A program made the translations under genes and the position numbers. Shown piece by piece: positions 8,748 to 17,147 of a stretch of 64,000 nt of DNA. Below the pieces are notes generated by a model. That model saw nothing but the letters and a program-made list of their open reading frames with translations. It was not told where the DNA came from and searched no databases. This DNA is from Cupriavidus necator A5-1 (GTDB lineage Bacteria; Pseudomonadota; Gammaproteobacteria; Burkholderiales; Burkholderiaceae): NCBI RefSeq assembly GCF_000744095.1, contig NZ_JQLI01000008.1, positions 1,798,001 to 1,862,000 of the forward strand. Reading direction: 5' to 3'. The number at the start of each line of letters is the position of its first letter. The stretch's first letter is position 1.

Positions 8748-9524
8748 TTATTCCTGCGTAGCCGGCGGCACCGGGCTGGCGACGTCTTCGAACGCATGCC
8801 AGAGGTTGCCGGTCAGCACCTGCAGCGGGTGGAAGCGCGCCTTGTACGCCATCTTGCGGCTGTCGGCGATCCAGTAGCCCAGGTACAGGTGCGGCAGGCC
8901 CAGTTCGCGGGTCTGGCGGATCTGCCACAGGATGTTGTACGTGCCGTAGCTGGCGTTGCGCTCGAGCGGGTCGTAGAAGGTGTAGACCGACGACAGCCCG
9001 TCGTCGAGCACGTCGATCATGCTGACCATGCGCAGGCGCCCGGCCTCGGGCGATCCCGGCGGCTCGCGGAACTCGACCAGGCGGGAGTTGACGCGGCTTT
9101 GCAGCAGGAACTGCTCGTACTGGTCGCGGCTGTCCTGGTCCATGCCGCCGCCGGCGTGGCGCATCGACTGGTACAGCAGGTACAGCGAATAGTGCTCTTC
9201 GACGTAGGTCAGCGGCGCCACCAGCGCCTGCAAGTGCTCATGCCGGCGCCAGGCGCGGCGTTGCGAGCGGTCGGGCGCGAACTGGTCGACCACCACGCGG
9301 CACGGCGTGCAGGCGTGGCAGTCGTCGCAGTAGGGGCGGTAAGTGAAGATGCCGCTGCGACGGAAGCCGGCGCGCACCAGGCGCGAATAGACGTCGGCAT
9401 TGATCAGGTGCGCGGGCGTGGCGACCTGCGAGCGCGCCATGCGGCCTTCGAGATAGCTGCAAGCGTAGGGCGCCGTGGCGTAGAACTGCAGCGCGGAGAG
9501 CGGTAGTTCCTTCAGCTTGCTCAT
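8748..9524 (-). CDS. bpt: Aspartate/glutamate leucyltransferase (Bpt, arginyltransferase-like)
   Basis: A 258-residue N-degron enzyme that transfers Leu from Leu-tRNA to proteins with N-terminal Asp or Glu, marking them for ClpS/ClpAP. The N-terminal ATE domain shows 'PYACSYLEGRMARSQVATP' and the cysteine cluster 'YCDDCHACTPCRV'; the C-terminal domain includes 'LGYWIADSRKMAYKARFHPL'. The neighbouring aat gene encodes the other leucyl transferase of the same pathway, and the two read in the same direction 73 bp apart. Confidence 0.93.
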   Translation of the reverse strand: MSKLKELPLSALQFYATAPYACSYLEGRMARSQVATPAHLINADVYSRLVRAGFRRSGIFTYRPYCDDCHACTPCRVVVDQFAPDRSQRRAWRRHEHLQALVAPLTYVEEHYSLYLLYQSMRHAGGGMDQDSRDQYEQFLLQSRVNSRLVEFREPPGSPEAGRLRMVSMIDVLDDGLSSVYTFYDPLERNASYGTYNILWQIRQTRELGLPHLYLGYWIADSRKMAYKARFHPLQVLTGNLWHAFEDVASPVPPATQE

Positions 9525-9597
9525 GACTCAGGGGGCTCCGGGCGGGACGGTGCGGGTGGACGGACGGTCAGTCAGCAGTGGCGTCCAGTGCCAGGAT

Positions 9598-10350
9598 TCA
9601 GCCGGCCGGCGCCGCTGGCGTCCCGGCCCAGCGCTCCAGCACCGATTTGTCGAACCGCCACGGGTTGATCGCCGGCAGCGCCGTCGCCGCCCGCACATGT
9701 GCCACGAACTCGGCGCGCGGGATGGGGCGCGCACCCAGCGAGGCCAGGTGATCGGTTTCCTGCTGGCAGTCTATCATCGCCACGCCGTGGTTGCCGAGGA
9801 ACGCGCACAGCGCCGCCAGCGCGATCTTGGAGGCATCGGTGCGGTGCGCGAACATCGATTCGCCGAAGAACATCCGCCCCATTGCCACGCCATACAGGCC
9901 GCCCACGCGCTCGCCGCGGTACCAGCTCTCGACCGCGTGCGCCATGCCGTTGCGGTGCAGCGTGCCGTACGCCGCCACGATCTCGTCGGTGATCCAGGTG
10001 CCGTCCTGGCCGTCGCGCGGCGTGGTGGCACAGGCGCGCATCACCGCCAGGAAGTCGTCGTCGACGCGGATTTCCCAGTCAGGGTCGCGCAGCACGCGCC
10101 GCAGCGTCTTGCGCAGCGTGGCCGAGACGCGCAGCGCCGGCGGCGCCAGCACCATGCGCGGGTCGGTGCTCCACCACAGCACCGGCTGGCCGCTCGAATA
10201 CCACGGGAAGATGCCCTGGCGGTACGCTAGCAGCAGCCGCTGGGGCGACAGGTCGCGGCTCGCGGCCAGCAGGCCGGGGGCTTCGGAGTCCGGTCCGAGC
10301 GCACGCTCCACCGGCGGAAAAGGGTCCTGCGGGTCCAGCCAGGCGATCAT
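9598..10350 (-). CDS. aat: Leucyl/phenylalanyl-tRNA--protein transferase
   Basis: A 250-residue Aat enzyme that adds Leu or Phe to N-terminal Arg/Lys of proteins, generating type-1 N-degrons. Recognisable blocks are 'LLAYRQGIFPWYSSGQPVLW', 'WSTDPRMVLAPPALRVS', 'TWITDEIVAAYGTLHRNGMA' and 'GGLYGVAMGRMFFGESMF'. It is slightly longer than E. coli Aat (234) at the N-terminus. It lies upstream of bpt and downstream of the Nudix gene, all leftward. Confidence 0.94.
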   Translation of the reverse strand: MIAWLDPQDPFPPVERALGPDSEAPGLLAASRDLSPQRLLLAYRQGIFPWYSSGQPVLWWSTDPRMVLAPPALRVSATLRKTLRRVLRDPDWEIRVDDDFLAVMRACATTPRDGQDGTWITDEIVAAYGTLHRNGMAHAVESWYRGERVGGLYGVAMGRMFFGESMFAHRTDASKIALAALCAFLGNHGVAMIDCQQETDHLASLGARPIPRAEFVAHVRAATALPAINPWRFDKSVLERWAGTPAAPAG

Positions 10351-10407
10351 GCGGGCCGTGCCGATGGAGGGCGAGGGTGGGCGGTGGAGGGTTTTCCGGC
10401 CCGCCGC

Positions 10408-10992
10408 TCAGGGCGTGACCGTGGCCCGGCTGGTCAGCGGGCGCATGGGCTTGTCGATATCCAGGCTGTGCAGCCGGAAGCTGCCTTCCTGCAGCCGGCC
10501 GGCGGCGCGGTCGGCAAAGAAGCAGCGCAGGGTGTGGATCACAGTGGGGAAGGCCAGTTCATCCCACGGCACATCGGCCTCTTCCACCAGCTTGACCTCC
10601 AGGCTTTCCTCGCCCGGGGCGATATCCAGGTCGTCCAGCGTGGCCAGATAGAAAAGATGCACTTGGTGCACGTGCGGCACGTTCAGGATGGAGAACAGTT
10701 CCCCTACCTGCACGCGCGCACCGGCTTCTTCCAGCGTCTCGCGCGAAGCGGCCTGGGCCGTGGTTTCGCCGATCTCCATGAAGCCCGCCGGCAGGGTCCA
10801 GAAGCCGTAGCGCGGCTCGATCGCGCGTTTGCACAGCAGGACCTTGTCTTCCCACACCGGAATCGTGCCGACAACGTTGCGGGGATTGACATAGTGGATG
10901 GTGCCGCAGTTGTCGCAAACGCTGCGCGGGCGGTTGTCGCCGTCAGGTACGCGCAACACGACCGCATGACCACAGTTCGAGCAGAATTTCAT
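10408..10992 (-). CDS. Nudix hydrolase with N-terminal zinc ribbon (NudC-like/YjaD-type)
   Basis: A 194-residue protein. Residues 4-30 form a zinc ribbon (CSNCGH ... CDNCGT), and a complete Nudix box follows in 'GFMEIGETTAQAASRETLEE' plus AG, matching G-x5-E-x7-R-E-x2-E-E-x-G. Such proteins hydrolyse nucleoside-diphosphate-linked compounds; NADH pyrophosphatase and nucleotide-sugar hydrolases share this zinc-ribbon layout, so the substrate is open. The ATG at 10992 is chosen because the zinc ribbon begins immediately after it; upstream frame is Pro/Arg rich. Confidence 0.88.
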   Translation of the reverse strand: MKFCSNCGHAVVLRVPDGDNRPRSVCDNCGTIHYVNPRNVVGTIPVWEDKVLLCKRAIEPRYGFWTLPAGFMEIGETTAQAASRETLEEAGARVQVGELFSILNVPHVHQVHLFYLATLDDLDIAPGEESLEVKLVEEADVPWDELAFPTVIHTLRCFFADRAAGRLQEGSFRLHSLDIDKPMRPLTSRATVTP

Positions 10993-11103
10993 GAGGGGCG
11001 TCCGGGAGGAATGGCGAAAGTGTATCACCCTCGCAGAGGGGGCCGGGCTGTGATGCGGCCGGTTGGGGGGGCCGTCGGTTGGGGGTGCGCACAAGCCGGT
11101 ACC

Positions 11104-11134
11104 CAAAACAAAAAAACCCGCCGATGGCGGGTTT
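11104..11134 (-). terminator. Rho-independent terminator of tRNA-fMet
   Basis: On the minus strand, AAACCCGCC-ATC-GGCGGGTTT is followed by a TTTTTTGTTTT run. It lies 55 bp beyond the tRNA 3' end. A second palindrome, AACCGCAT-TATC-ATGCGGTT (11170-11189), abuts the tRNA CCA end and may assist 3' processing. Confidence 0.9.
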
Positions 11135-11187
11135 GTCTGTATGACGGATCGGATGCGTTTGCAGTGATCAACCGCATTATCATGCGG

Positions 11188-11265
<78 letters not shown>

Positions 11266-11280
11266 TCCGTCGAAGAAAAG

Positions 11281-11309
11281 ATTATATGGCATCCGGTTGC
11301 GCAATGCAA
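11281..11309 (-). promoter_or_regulatory. Sigma70 promoter of tRNA-fMet
   Basis: On the minus strand, TTGCAT (11309-11304), a 17-bp spacer and TATAAT (11286-11281). The -10 box is 15 bp from the mature tRNA 5' end. The near-consensus match suits a strong stable-RNA promoter. Confidence 0.85.
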
Positions 11310-11387
11310 CACCTGTTTAAAAATACCTTGAGGCGGTGCGCACTTCCGCCTGCCATAACGCTTAGATCGCCGGCACGGGGCCGAGGT

Positions 11388-12140
11388 TCAGCCGTTGTTG
11401 GCGCTTTCGCTTGTGCGCTGCCACAGCGTGGCTTCGAACTCGAAGCTGTCTCGTTGCTGCAGGTCGTCGCGCTGCCAGATCACGCGGTCGCGGCGCACCG
11501 TCAGCATCCACGTCGTGGTGGCCAGCGGGGCCGGGTGAGAGAAGGCGCGCGGCGTCAGCACCGCGCCGCAGGGGCCGTGCTGCGGGTCGCGCACGGAAGT
11601 GTAGCGGATCATGCCGAGGCCGGCCTCGCGCGCGACGCGGCCGAAGACCTGGCAGGGTTCGTGGTTGTCGGGATCGGTCCAGGCGTCGCGATCGCGGTCG
11701 AAAGGCGGCGCGTCCAGTGCCACGCCGTCGGTATTGACGCGGACTTCGAACAGCGTCTGCGCGCGGGCGTCGATGCCCGGCAGCGCGGGGCTGTCGTTGA
11801 GGAAGCGCCAGCGCCAGTAGCCGAGCTCGGCGCAGGCAGTGCGGATTTCGTTGGCGCCATAGAACACGCCCGGATCCTGGCCGGCGCGAAAGCGCGAGCC
11901 CCAGGGCGAGGGCGGATAGCGGAACGGGGTGAACAGCAGGTAGTGCAGGTGGCGCGCCTCGATCGGCACGGCCGGCTTGCCGGCATCGAGCACGGCTTCC
12001 AGCACAGCCTGTTCTTCGAGGCTGTCGACCAGCGGCATGGTGGAGACTACGTGCTGGGCTTCCACCGCCCGCCACAGCGTGAGCGCGAACTGCCTGCGCT
12101 CAGATGCGACCGCGGGTGGCGTCCAGGTAGTGAACGACAC
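11388..12140 (-). CDS. RES-domain toxin
   Basis: This 250-residue protein is a RES-domain toxin. In studied members (MbcT, ParT and relatives) the domain attacks NAD+ or uses it to modify targets. The conserved residues are visible: Arg in 'GSRFRAGQDPGVFYGANEIR', with its Tyr and the following Glu, and a Ser in 'TPRAFSHPAP'. The start is a GTG at 12140 inside the end of the antitoxin gene (41-bp overlap), so the pair is coupled with antitoxin first. It lies just upstream of the tRNA-fMet promoter on the same strand. Confidence 0.85.
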   Translation of the reverse strand: MSFTTWTPPAVASERRQFALTLWRAVEAQHVVSTMPLVDSLEEQAVLEAVLDAGKPAVPIEARHLHYLLFTPFRYPPSPWGSRFRAGQDPGVFYGANEIRTACAELGYWRWRFLNDSPALPGIDARAQTLFEVRVNTDGVALDAPPFDRDRDAWTDPDNHEPCQVFGRVAREAGLGMIRYTSVRDPQHGPCGAVLTPRAFSHPAPLATTTWMLTVRRDRVIWQRDDLQQRDSFEFEATLWQRTSESANNG

Positions 12141-12489
12141 GAACCAGACCTTCCGTCGTACGGATCATTTCAAGGGGCTTGCCGCCCAGCGCCAGGTTTT
12201 CATGGGTCAGCCATAGCCGGGCCTGGTCGCCGTGGCCGAGGATCGCGTCCAGCGAGCGGAACAGGCGCACGAACAGTACGCCGAATTCCCATTCCTTGCG
12301 GTGCGCATCGAGCACATAGCCGCCCGATGCCATGCGCGAAACTGAGGCCGTGCTGATGCCCAGCACGCTCGCCACCACGGCCTGGCTGATGCCGAGGAAG
12401 CCGGCGGCGCGCATTACCGCCTTGGTCAGCGTGGTGCCGGGGTCGGGGCCACCGGCGGGATCGGTTTCCGGAATCCGCCTAGATTGCAT
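12100..12489 (-). CDS. Xre/MbcA/ParS-type antitoxin
   Basis: A 129-residue antitoxin. The N-terminal helix-turn-helix region reads 'AVVASVLGISTASVSRMASG', and the C-terminal MbcA/ParS/Xre toxin-binding domain contains 'LFRSLDAILGHGDQARLWLT' and 'PLEMIRTTEGLVRVVHYLDA'. The ATG at 12489 has AGGAG 9 nt upstream and is preferred to in-frame starts at 12528 and 12567. It should neutralise the RES toxin encoded downstream and repress the promoter, where several inverted repeats lie (12507-12568). Confidence 0.85.
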   Translation of the reverse strand: MQSRRIPETDPAGGPDPGTTLTKAVMRAAGFLGISQAVVASVLGISTASVSRMASGGYVLDAHRKEWEFGVLFVRLFRSLDAILGHGDQARLWLTHENLALGGKPLEMIRTTEGLVRVVHYLDATRGRI

Positions 12490-12506
12490 CGCCTTTGCTC
12501 CTGTTT

Positions 12507-12568
12507 CTTCAGAAATATTATAGGCCATGCATTTCAGAAGGGAAGTGTTTGCTGAAAAAATCAGCAAA
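12507..12568. promoter_or_regulatory. Candidate operator region of the RES/Xre operon
   Basis: Three related elements sit just upstream of the antitoxin start: CTTCAGAAAT (12507-12516) and ATTTCAGAAG (12531-12540), inverted copies with one mismatch, and a perfect 8-bp palindrome TTTGCTGA-AAAAA-TCAGCAAA (12548-12568). All lie in the AT-rich 93-bp gap between boxA and the antitoxin. Autorepression is known for this antitoxin family. The palindrome lacks a T-tail on the minus strand, so it is a poor terminator for boxA. Confidence 0.5.
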
Positions 12569-12582
12569 ATGTGGGGCAGGCG

Positions 12583-13830
12583 CTAGTACGTCTCGATATG
12601 CAGCCGGCCTTGGGCCTTCATCGCGGTTTCCAGCCCTGTCCAGCTAAGACCGGCGCTGGCGCAAACCGTTTCAAACGCCGCCAGCACGCCTTCCTCCATC
12701 CCTTTCAGGCCGCAGATATAGACGTGGCCGTTGGGATCGGCGAGCAGCGTGGCCACGCTGCCGGCGGCTTCGCGGATCGCGTCCTGCACATAGCGGCGCG
12801 GCGTGGCGGGATCGCGCGAGAAGGCAAAGTGGATGTCGAGGAAATCCTTCGGCAGCTTCAGCAGCGGACCGAAGTAGGGCAGTTCGTTGGCGTTGCGCGC
12901 GCCGAAGAACAGCATCCGCCGCCCGCCGAAGTGCGCCATGTTGCGGCGCATGCGCTCGGTCATGGCGCGCATCGGCGCCGAGCCGGTGCCGGTGCAGATC
13001 ATCATCACGCTGGCCTCGGCGTGGTTGGGCATCAGGAAGGTGGCGCCGAACGGGCCGACCACCTGCACCGTATCGCCCTTGGCCAGGTCGCACAGGTAGT
13101 TGGAGGCGACGCCCTGCACCGGGTTGCCGTCGTGGTCCTGGTCGACCCGTTTCACGGTCAGTGCGAGGTTGTTATAACCCGGCCGCTCGCCGTCACGCGG
13201 GCTCGCGACCGAGTACAGGCGGATGTAGTGCGGCTTGCCCGACGCGTCGGTGCCAGGCGGCACGATGCCAATGGACTGGCCTTCAAGGATCGGGAAAAAG
13301 TGGGTGCCGAAGTCCAGCACGATATGGTGGACATCGCTGGACGCGTCCTCCGCCGTCAGTCGGTAGTTGCCGGCCACGGTCGCCGTGACCGGCGCGCGTA
13401 CGCCATGCAGGTTGATGTAGGGATGGGCGGCTGACCAGGGCGCGCGTGGCGAGGTATGGCTGCTGGTTTCCACGGACTGGATTGTGGCGTCCGTCGTCGT
13501 GCCCGTACCGGTGGCCGGCGCGGTATCGGCCGTTGCCTCGGTCGCGTCACCCAGGTCCGGCAACGGCACCTCCGCCGGCAGTTCGTCCCACAGCAGTTGC
13601 GCCTCGATCGAATAAGCCTCGCCGCGCAGCATGGTGCGCCAGTTGTCGATGGCGCCGGTCGGGCAGGGCGACAGGCACGCATTGCAGCCGTTGCACACGT
13701 CCGCCTTGACCACATAGTTGCGGTCGTCGTGGGTGATCGCGTCGAGCGGGCAAGTGTCTTCGCAGGTATTGCAGCGGATGCAGATTTCCGGGTCGATCAG
13801 GTGCTGCTTGATGATGTCGGGGGCGCCCAT
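12583..13830 (-). CDS. boxA: Benzoyl-CoA 2,3-epoxidase reductase component BoxA
   Basis: A 415-residue iron-sulfur flavoprotein that passes electrons from NADPH to BoxB for 2,3-epoxidation of benzoyl-CoA. Two 4Fe-4S motifs are at the N-terminus (CIRCNTCEDTCP and CNGCNACLSPCP). A ferredoxin-NADP reductase-like module follows, with the FAD motif 'RLYSVASPRDGERPGYNN' and NADP-binding 'MICTGTGSAPMRAM'. The ATG at 13830 follows GGAGACACGCC; frame upstream belongs to the boxB end. It is the third gene of boxCBA, 35 bp after boxB. Confidence 0.95.
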   Translation of the reverse strand: MGAPDIIKQHLIDPEICIRCNTCEDTCPLDAITHDDRNYVVKADVCNGCNACLSPCPTGAIDNWRTMLRGEAYSIEAQLLWDELPAEVPLPDLGDATEATADTAPATGTGTTTDATIQSVETSSHTSPRAPWSAAHPYINLHGVRAPVTATVAGNYRLTAEDASSDVHHIVLDFGTHFFPILEGQSIGIVPPGTDASGKPHYIRLYSVASPRDGERPGYNNLALTVKRVDQDHDGNPVQGVASNYLCDLAKGDTVQVVGPFGATFLMPNHAEASVMMICTGTGSAPMRAMTERMRRNMAHFGGRRMLFFGARNANELPYFGPLLKLPKDFLDIHFAFSRDPATPRRYVQDAIREAAGSVATLLADPNGHVYICGLKGMEEGVLAAFETVCASAGLSWTGLETAMKAQGRLHIETY

Positions 13831-13865
13831 GGCGTGTCTCCGGTGTCTCCTTCTTGTTCTTGGGC

Positions 13866-15290
13866 TCAGTTGAAACGCACGTATTCGAAATCCATCGGCT
13901 GGCGGTTGATGCCCACTGCCGGCGGCGCGATCCAGTTGGCGTACTTGCCGGGTTCGACCACGCGGCCCATCAGGCTGGCGACAAAGGCGCGGTCCTCGTC
14001 GGTGGCGAGCCACTTGAACTCGTTGGCCTTCCATTCGGCTTCGGAAATTAGTTCGCCATCGGGCGACACGTGCACATTGGCGAGCGTGCCGATCTTGCGG
14101 TTGAAGGCCTTGTGCGGCACGGTCAGGCGGAACGCGACGCCTGCTTTCTCGATCACCTTGTTCCAGCGCGCCACGCCGCCCAGGCTGTCCTTGATGTAGT
14201 CGTCGCGCAGCACTTCGTTGAGCGCGTTGAGCATCGGCACCTCGCGCTCGCCGAGGTGGCCGTCGCGCACTTCCAGCACGCGGTAGACATCGCTCTTGAG
14301 CACGTGATCGTCGGCGCGCTTGCCTTCCTCGAAGCGGCCCTTCAGGCCCGCGCTGTAGAAGGTGGCCGCGTTGGATGACTGGTCGGCGCCGAACAGGTCG
14401 ATGGTCACGCTGTAGTGGAAGTTCAGGTAGCGCTGGATGGTTTCCAGGTCGATCACGCCGGCGGCGCGCACCTGGGCCGGGTCCTCGATGCCGCGCTCGC
14501 GCATCACCTCGCAGGTGCGCTGGATCACGCGCGATACGCCCGATTCACCGACGAACATATGGTGCGCCTCCTCGGTCAGCATGAAGCGCGTGGTGCGCGC
14601 CAGCGGATCGAAGCCGGACTCGGCCAGCGCGCATAGCTGGTACTTGCCGTCGCGGTCGGTGAAGTAGGTGAACATGAAGAACGACAGCCAGTCCGGCGTG
14701 CGTTCGTTGAAGGCGCCGAGGATGCGCGGGTTGTCCTGGTCGCCCGAGCGCCGATCCAGCAGCGCCTCGGCTTCCTCGCGGCCGTCGCGGCCGAAGTAGC
14801 GGTGCAGCAGGTACACCATTGCCCACAGGTGGCGGCCTTCTTCCACGTTGACCTGGAACAGGTTGCGCAGGTCGTACAGGCTGGGCGCGGTCAGGCCCAG
14901 GTGGCGTTGCTGCTCGACCGAGGCTGGCTCGGTGTCGCCCTGCGTCACGATGATGCGGCGCAGGTTGGCGCGGTGCTCGCCCGGCACGTCCTGCCAGGCG
15001 GCTTCGCCCTTGTGCTCGCCGAAATGGATCCTGCGCTCCGGGTCGGCCGGCTGCAGGAAGATGCCCCAGCGGTAGTCCGGCATCTTGACGTGCTCGAAAT
15101 GCGCCCAGCCCGATGGATCGACCGACACCGCCGTGCGCAGGTACACGTCAAAGTTGTGAGAGCCTTCCGGCCCCATGTCGCGCCACCAGTCGAGGAAGGC
15201 CGGCTGCCAGTGCTCCAGGGCACGCTGCAGCGCGCGGTCGTCGGACAGGTTGACGTTGTTGGGGATCTTCTGGCTGTAGTCGATGCTCAC
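13866..15290 (-). CDS. boxB: Benzoyl-CoA 2,3-epoxidase oxygenase component BoxB
   Basis: A 474-residue class I diiron oxygenase that epoxidises benzoyl-CoA to 2,3-epoxybenzoyl-CoA with O2. The length matches the BoxB family (about 473). It starts MSIDYSQKIPNNVNL and contains the helix segments 'EEGRHLWAMVYLLHRYFG' and 'FMLTEEAHHMFVGESG', whose E-x-x-H type ligands are typical of the diiron centre. Electrons come from BoxA, encoded next. It sits 38 bp downstream of boxC in the leftward operon. Confidence 0.95.
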   Translation of the reverse strand: MSIDYSQKIPNNVNLSDDRALQRALEHWQPAFLDWWRDMGPEGSHNFDVYLRTAVSVDPSGWAHFEHVKMPDYRWGIFLQPADPERRIHFGEHKGEAAWQDVPGEHRANLRRIIVTQGDTEPASVEQQRHLGLTAPSLYDLRNLFQVNVEEGRHLWAMVYLLHRYFGRDGREEAEALLDRRSGDQDNPRILGAFNERTPDWLSFFMFTYFTDRDGKYQLCALAESGFDPLARTTRFMLTEEAHHMFVGESGVSRVIQRTCEVMRERGIEDPAQVRAAGVIDLETIQRYLNFHYSVTIDLFGADQSSNAATFYSAGLKGRFEEGKRADDHVLKSDVYRVLEVRDGHLGEREVPMLNALNEVLRDDYIKDSLGGVARWNKVIEKAGVAFRLTVPHKAFNRKIGTLANVHVSPDGELISEAEWKANEFKWLATDEDRAFVASLMGRVVEPGKYANWIAPPAVGINRQPMDFEYVRFN

Positions 15291-15328
15291 GGGGTGTCTC
15301 CTTTGTTATCTGGCGTGGGTGCGCGTGT

Positions 15329-17029
15329 CTACACGCGGTCCCAGTCGAAGCGCGCCTTGTTGCCGGTGCCGAAGACCTTCAGCGCACCGTTCTCGCCGAC
15401 GGCATTGGGGCGCTGGAAGATCCAGTTCTGCCACGCGGTCAGGCGGCCGAAGATGCGCGTTTCCATGGTCTCCGCGCCGCCGAAGCGCAGGTTGGCTTCC
15501 ATCCCGGTCAGTGCGTCCGGCGACAGGCTGGCGCGTTCTTCCAGGGCGATGCGGATCTCGTCTTCCCAGTCGATATCGTCCGGCGCGGCGGTGATCAGCC
15601 CGAGCGAGTCGGCGCTGAGCGCGTCGAGTGGCGCGCCGATGTGGTCGCGCACCGCGGTGAGCGCCGCTTCGTCGCCGTAGAAGCGCGCCGACAGCCGGGT
15701 TTGGCCGTTGGGCATCGGGTAGCGGCCGAAGTTGACCGGCGACACGAAGATGCGCGGCGCGTCGTCGGGCGCGTCGGGCAAGTGCAGCATGTAGCTGCGG
15801 TCGGCCGTCAGCGCCAGATCCAGCAGCGTGCCGGCAAAGCAGGAATCCTGCTCGATCAGCGCGATCAGGCTGCGCGACGACACATCGAGCCGCGCCAGCG
15901 TGCGGCGCAGCATGCCGATGGTTTCGCGCACGAACCAGTGGCCGGCATGCGCTTCCAGCAGCGCATCGGCGGCCAGCACCTGGGCCGGGTCGCCGTCGGT
16001 CTTGAGCACCCAGATGCCGATGTCAAGGTGGTTGGTGCGCAGCGTCAGGATGGCGTCGTCGAGCTCGCGCGCCATCTTCAGCGGCCACCATTGCGCGCCG
16101 GCCGCGACCACGCCGGCAAGGTCGGCGGGCTGGTGCTTGTCCGGGCCGAACACGGTAATCGTGGCCTTGCGCGCGGCGGGGTCGACATGCACGCGCACGG
16201 TCTCGTAGCGGTAGCCGTCGGGCTCGATGGTGCGCGACAGCGGTGTCAGCGTGATGCCGTGGTGGCCCTGGGGCCGATCGCTGGTGGCGGCCAGCGCCGT
16301 GGCGCGCTCGGCGATGTGCTCGGTAAAGCGCGCCGGCTTGACCACTTCGTCGACCAGCTTCCAGTCCTTCGCGCGCTGGCCGCGCACGCCTTCGGTGGTG
16401 GTGCAGAAGATATCGGCATGGTCGCGCCGGACATGGCGCTTGTCGGTCACGCGGGTCAGGCCGCCGGTGCCGGGCAGCACGCCCAGCAGCGGCACTTCGG
16501 GCAGGCTCACCGCGGAGGAGCGGTCGTCTACCAATACGATCTCGTCGCACGCCAGCGCCAGCTCGTAGCCGCCGCCGGCGGTGGTGCCGTTGCAGGCCGC
16601 GATGAATTTCAGGCCGGAGTGCCGGCTGGCATCCTCGATGGCATTGCGCGTTTCATTGGTGAATTTGCAGAAGTTGACCTTCCACGCGTGCGACGACTGG
16701 CCCAGCATGAAGATATTGGCGCCCGAGCAGAAAATGCGATCGCGTGCGCTGGTGAGCACCACGGTGCGGACTTCGGGATGCTCGAAGCGGATGCGCTGCA
16801 GCGCATCGTGCAGTTCGATATCGACGCCGAGGTCGTAGGAATTGAGCTTCAGCGAGTAGCCGGGGCGCAGTCCGCCTTCCTCATCGACATCCATCGCCAG
16901 CGTGGCGACCGGGCCGTCGAAGCTCAGTTTCCAATGGCGGTATTGATCGGGATGGCGCTCGAATGTGACAGGGGCGGTTGCTTCTGCCTGAGCGTCAGGC
17001 TGCAGTGGGGCGGTTGCCGGCGCGGACAT
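15329..17029 (-). CDS. boxC: 2,3-epoxybenzoyl-CoA dihydrolase BoxC
   Basis: A 566-residue crotonase-superfamily enzyme that hydrolyses 2,3-epoxybenzoyl-CoA, opening the ring and releasing formate to give 3,4-dehydroadipyl-CoA semialdehyde. Crotonase features include the oxyanion-hole strand 'DRIFCSGANIFMLGQ' and 'AACNGTTAGGGYELALACDE' with the catalytic-side 'LPEVPLLGVLPGTGG'. The ATG at 17029 follows AAGGAGACAGCC. It is the first gene of the leftward boxCBA operon, preceded by operator-like sites. Confidence 0.95.
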   Translation of the reverse strand: MSAPATAPLQPDAQAEATAPVTFERHPDQYRHWKLSFDGPVATLAMDVDEEGGLRPGYSLKLNSYDLGVDIELHDALQRIRFEHPEVRTVVLTSARDRIFCSGANIFMLGQSSHAWKVNFCKFTNETRNAIEDASRHSGLKFIAACNGTTAGGGYELALACDEIVLVDDRSSAVSLPEVPLLGVLPGTGGLTRVTDKRHVRRDHADIFCTTTEGVRGQRAKDWKLVDEVVKPARFTEHIAERATALAATSDRPQGHHGITLTPLSRTIEPDGYRYETVRVHVDPAARKATITVFGPDKHQPADLAGVVAAGAQWWPLKMARELDDAILTLRTNHLDIGIWVLKTDGDPAQVLAADALLEAHAGHWFVRETIGMLRRTLARLDVSSRSLIALIEQDSCFAGTLLDLALTADRSYMLHLPDAPDDAPRIFVSPVNFGRYPMPNGQTRLSARFYGDEAALTAVRDHIGAPLDALSADSLGLITAAPDDIDWEDEIRIALEERASLSPDALTGMEANLRFGGAETMETRIFGRLTAWQNWIFQRPNAVGENGALKVFGTGNKARFDWDRV

Positions 17030-17043
17030 GGCTGTCTCCTTGA

Positions 17044-17084
17044 TGCACTATAGTGCCTTGCGGCTTTTGATGAAATATAGTGCA
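17044..17084. promoter_or_regulatory. Operator-like sites upstream of boxC
   Basis: TGCACTATAGTGC (17044-17056) contains a perfect 12-bp palindrome, and ATATAGTGCA (17075-17084) repeats the half-site 27 bp away. The same TATAGTGCA word occurs at 18229-18236 ahead of the benzoate-CoA ligase gene. BoxR/BzdR-type regulators are reported to recognise TGCA-containing repeats, so these are candidate BoxR operators. The first site is only 15 bp from the boxC start codon, suiting repression. Confidence 0.6.
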
Positions 17085-17147
17085 GCGAGACGCCCTGCGC
17101 AATGCCTTTGTCGGCGTTGCGCAGGTCCGTAGGGCGGAGGAAGGGGT

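Noticed and set aside
12548..12568. TTTGCTGA-AAAAA-TCAGCAAA as the boxA terminator
   Set aside because: It has no T-run after the stem on the minus strand; its place near the antitoxin promoter favours an operator.
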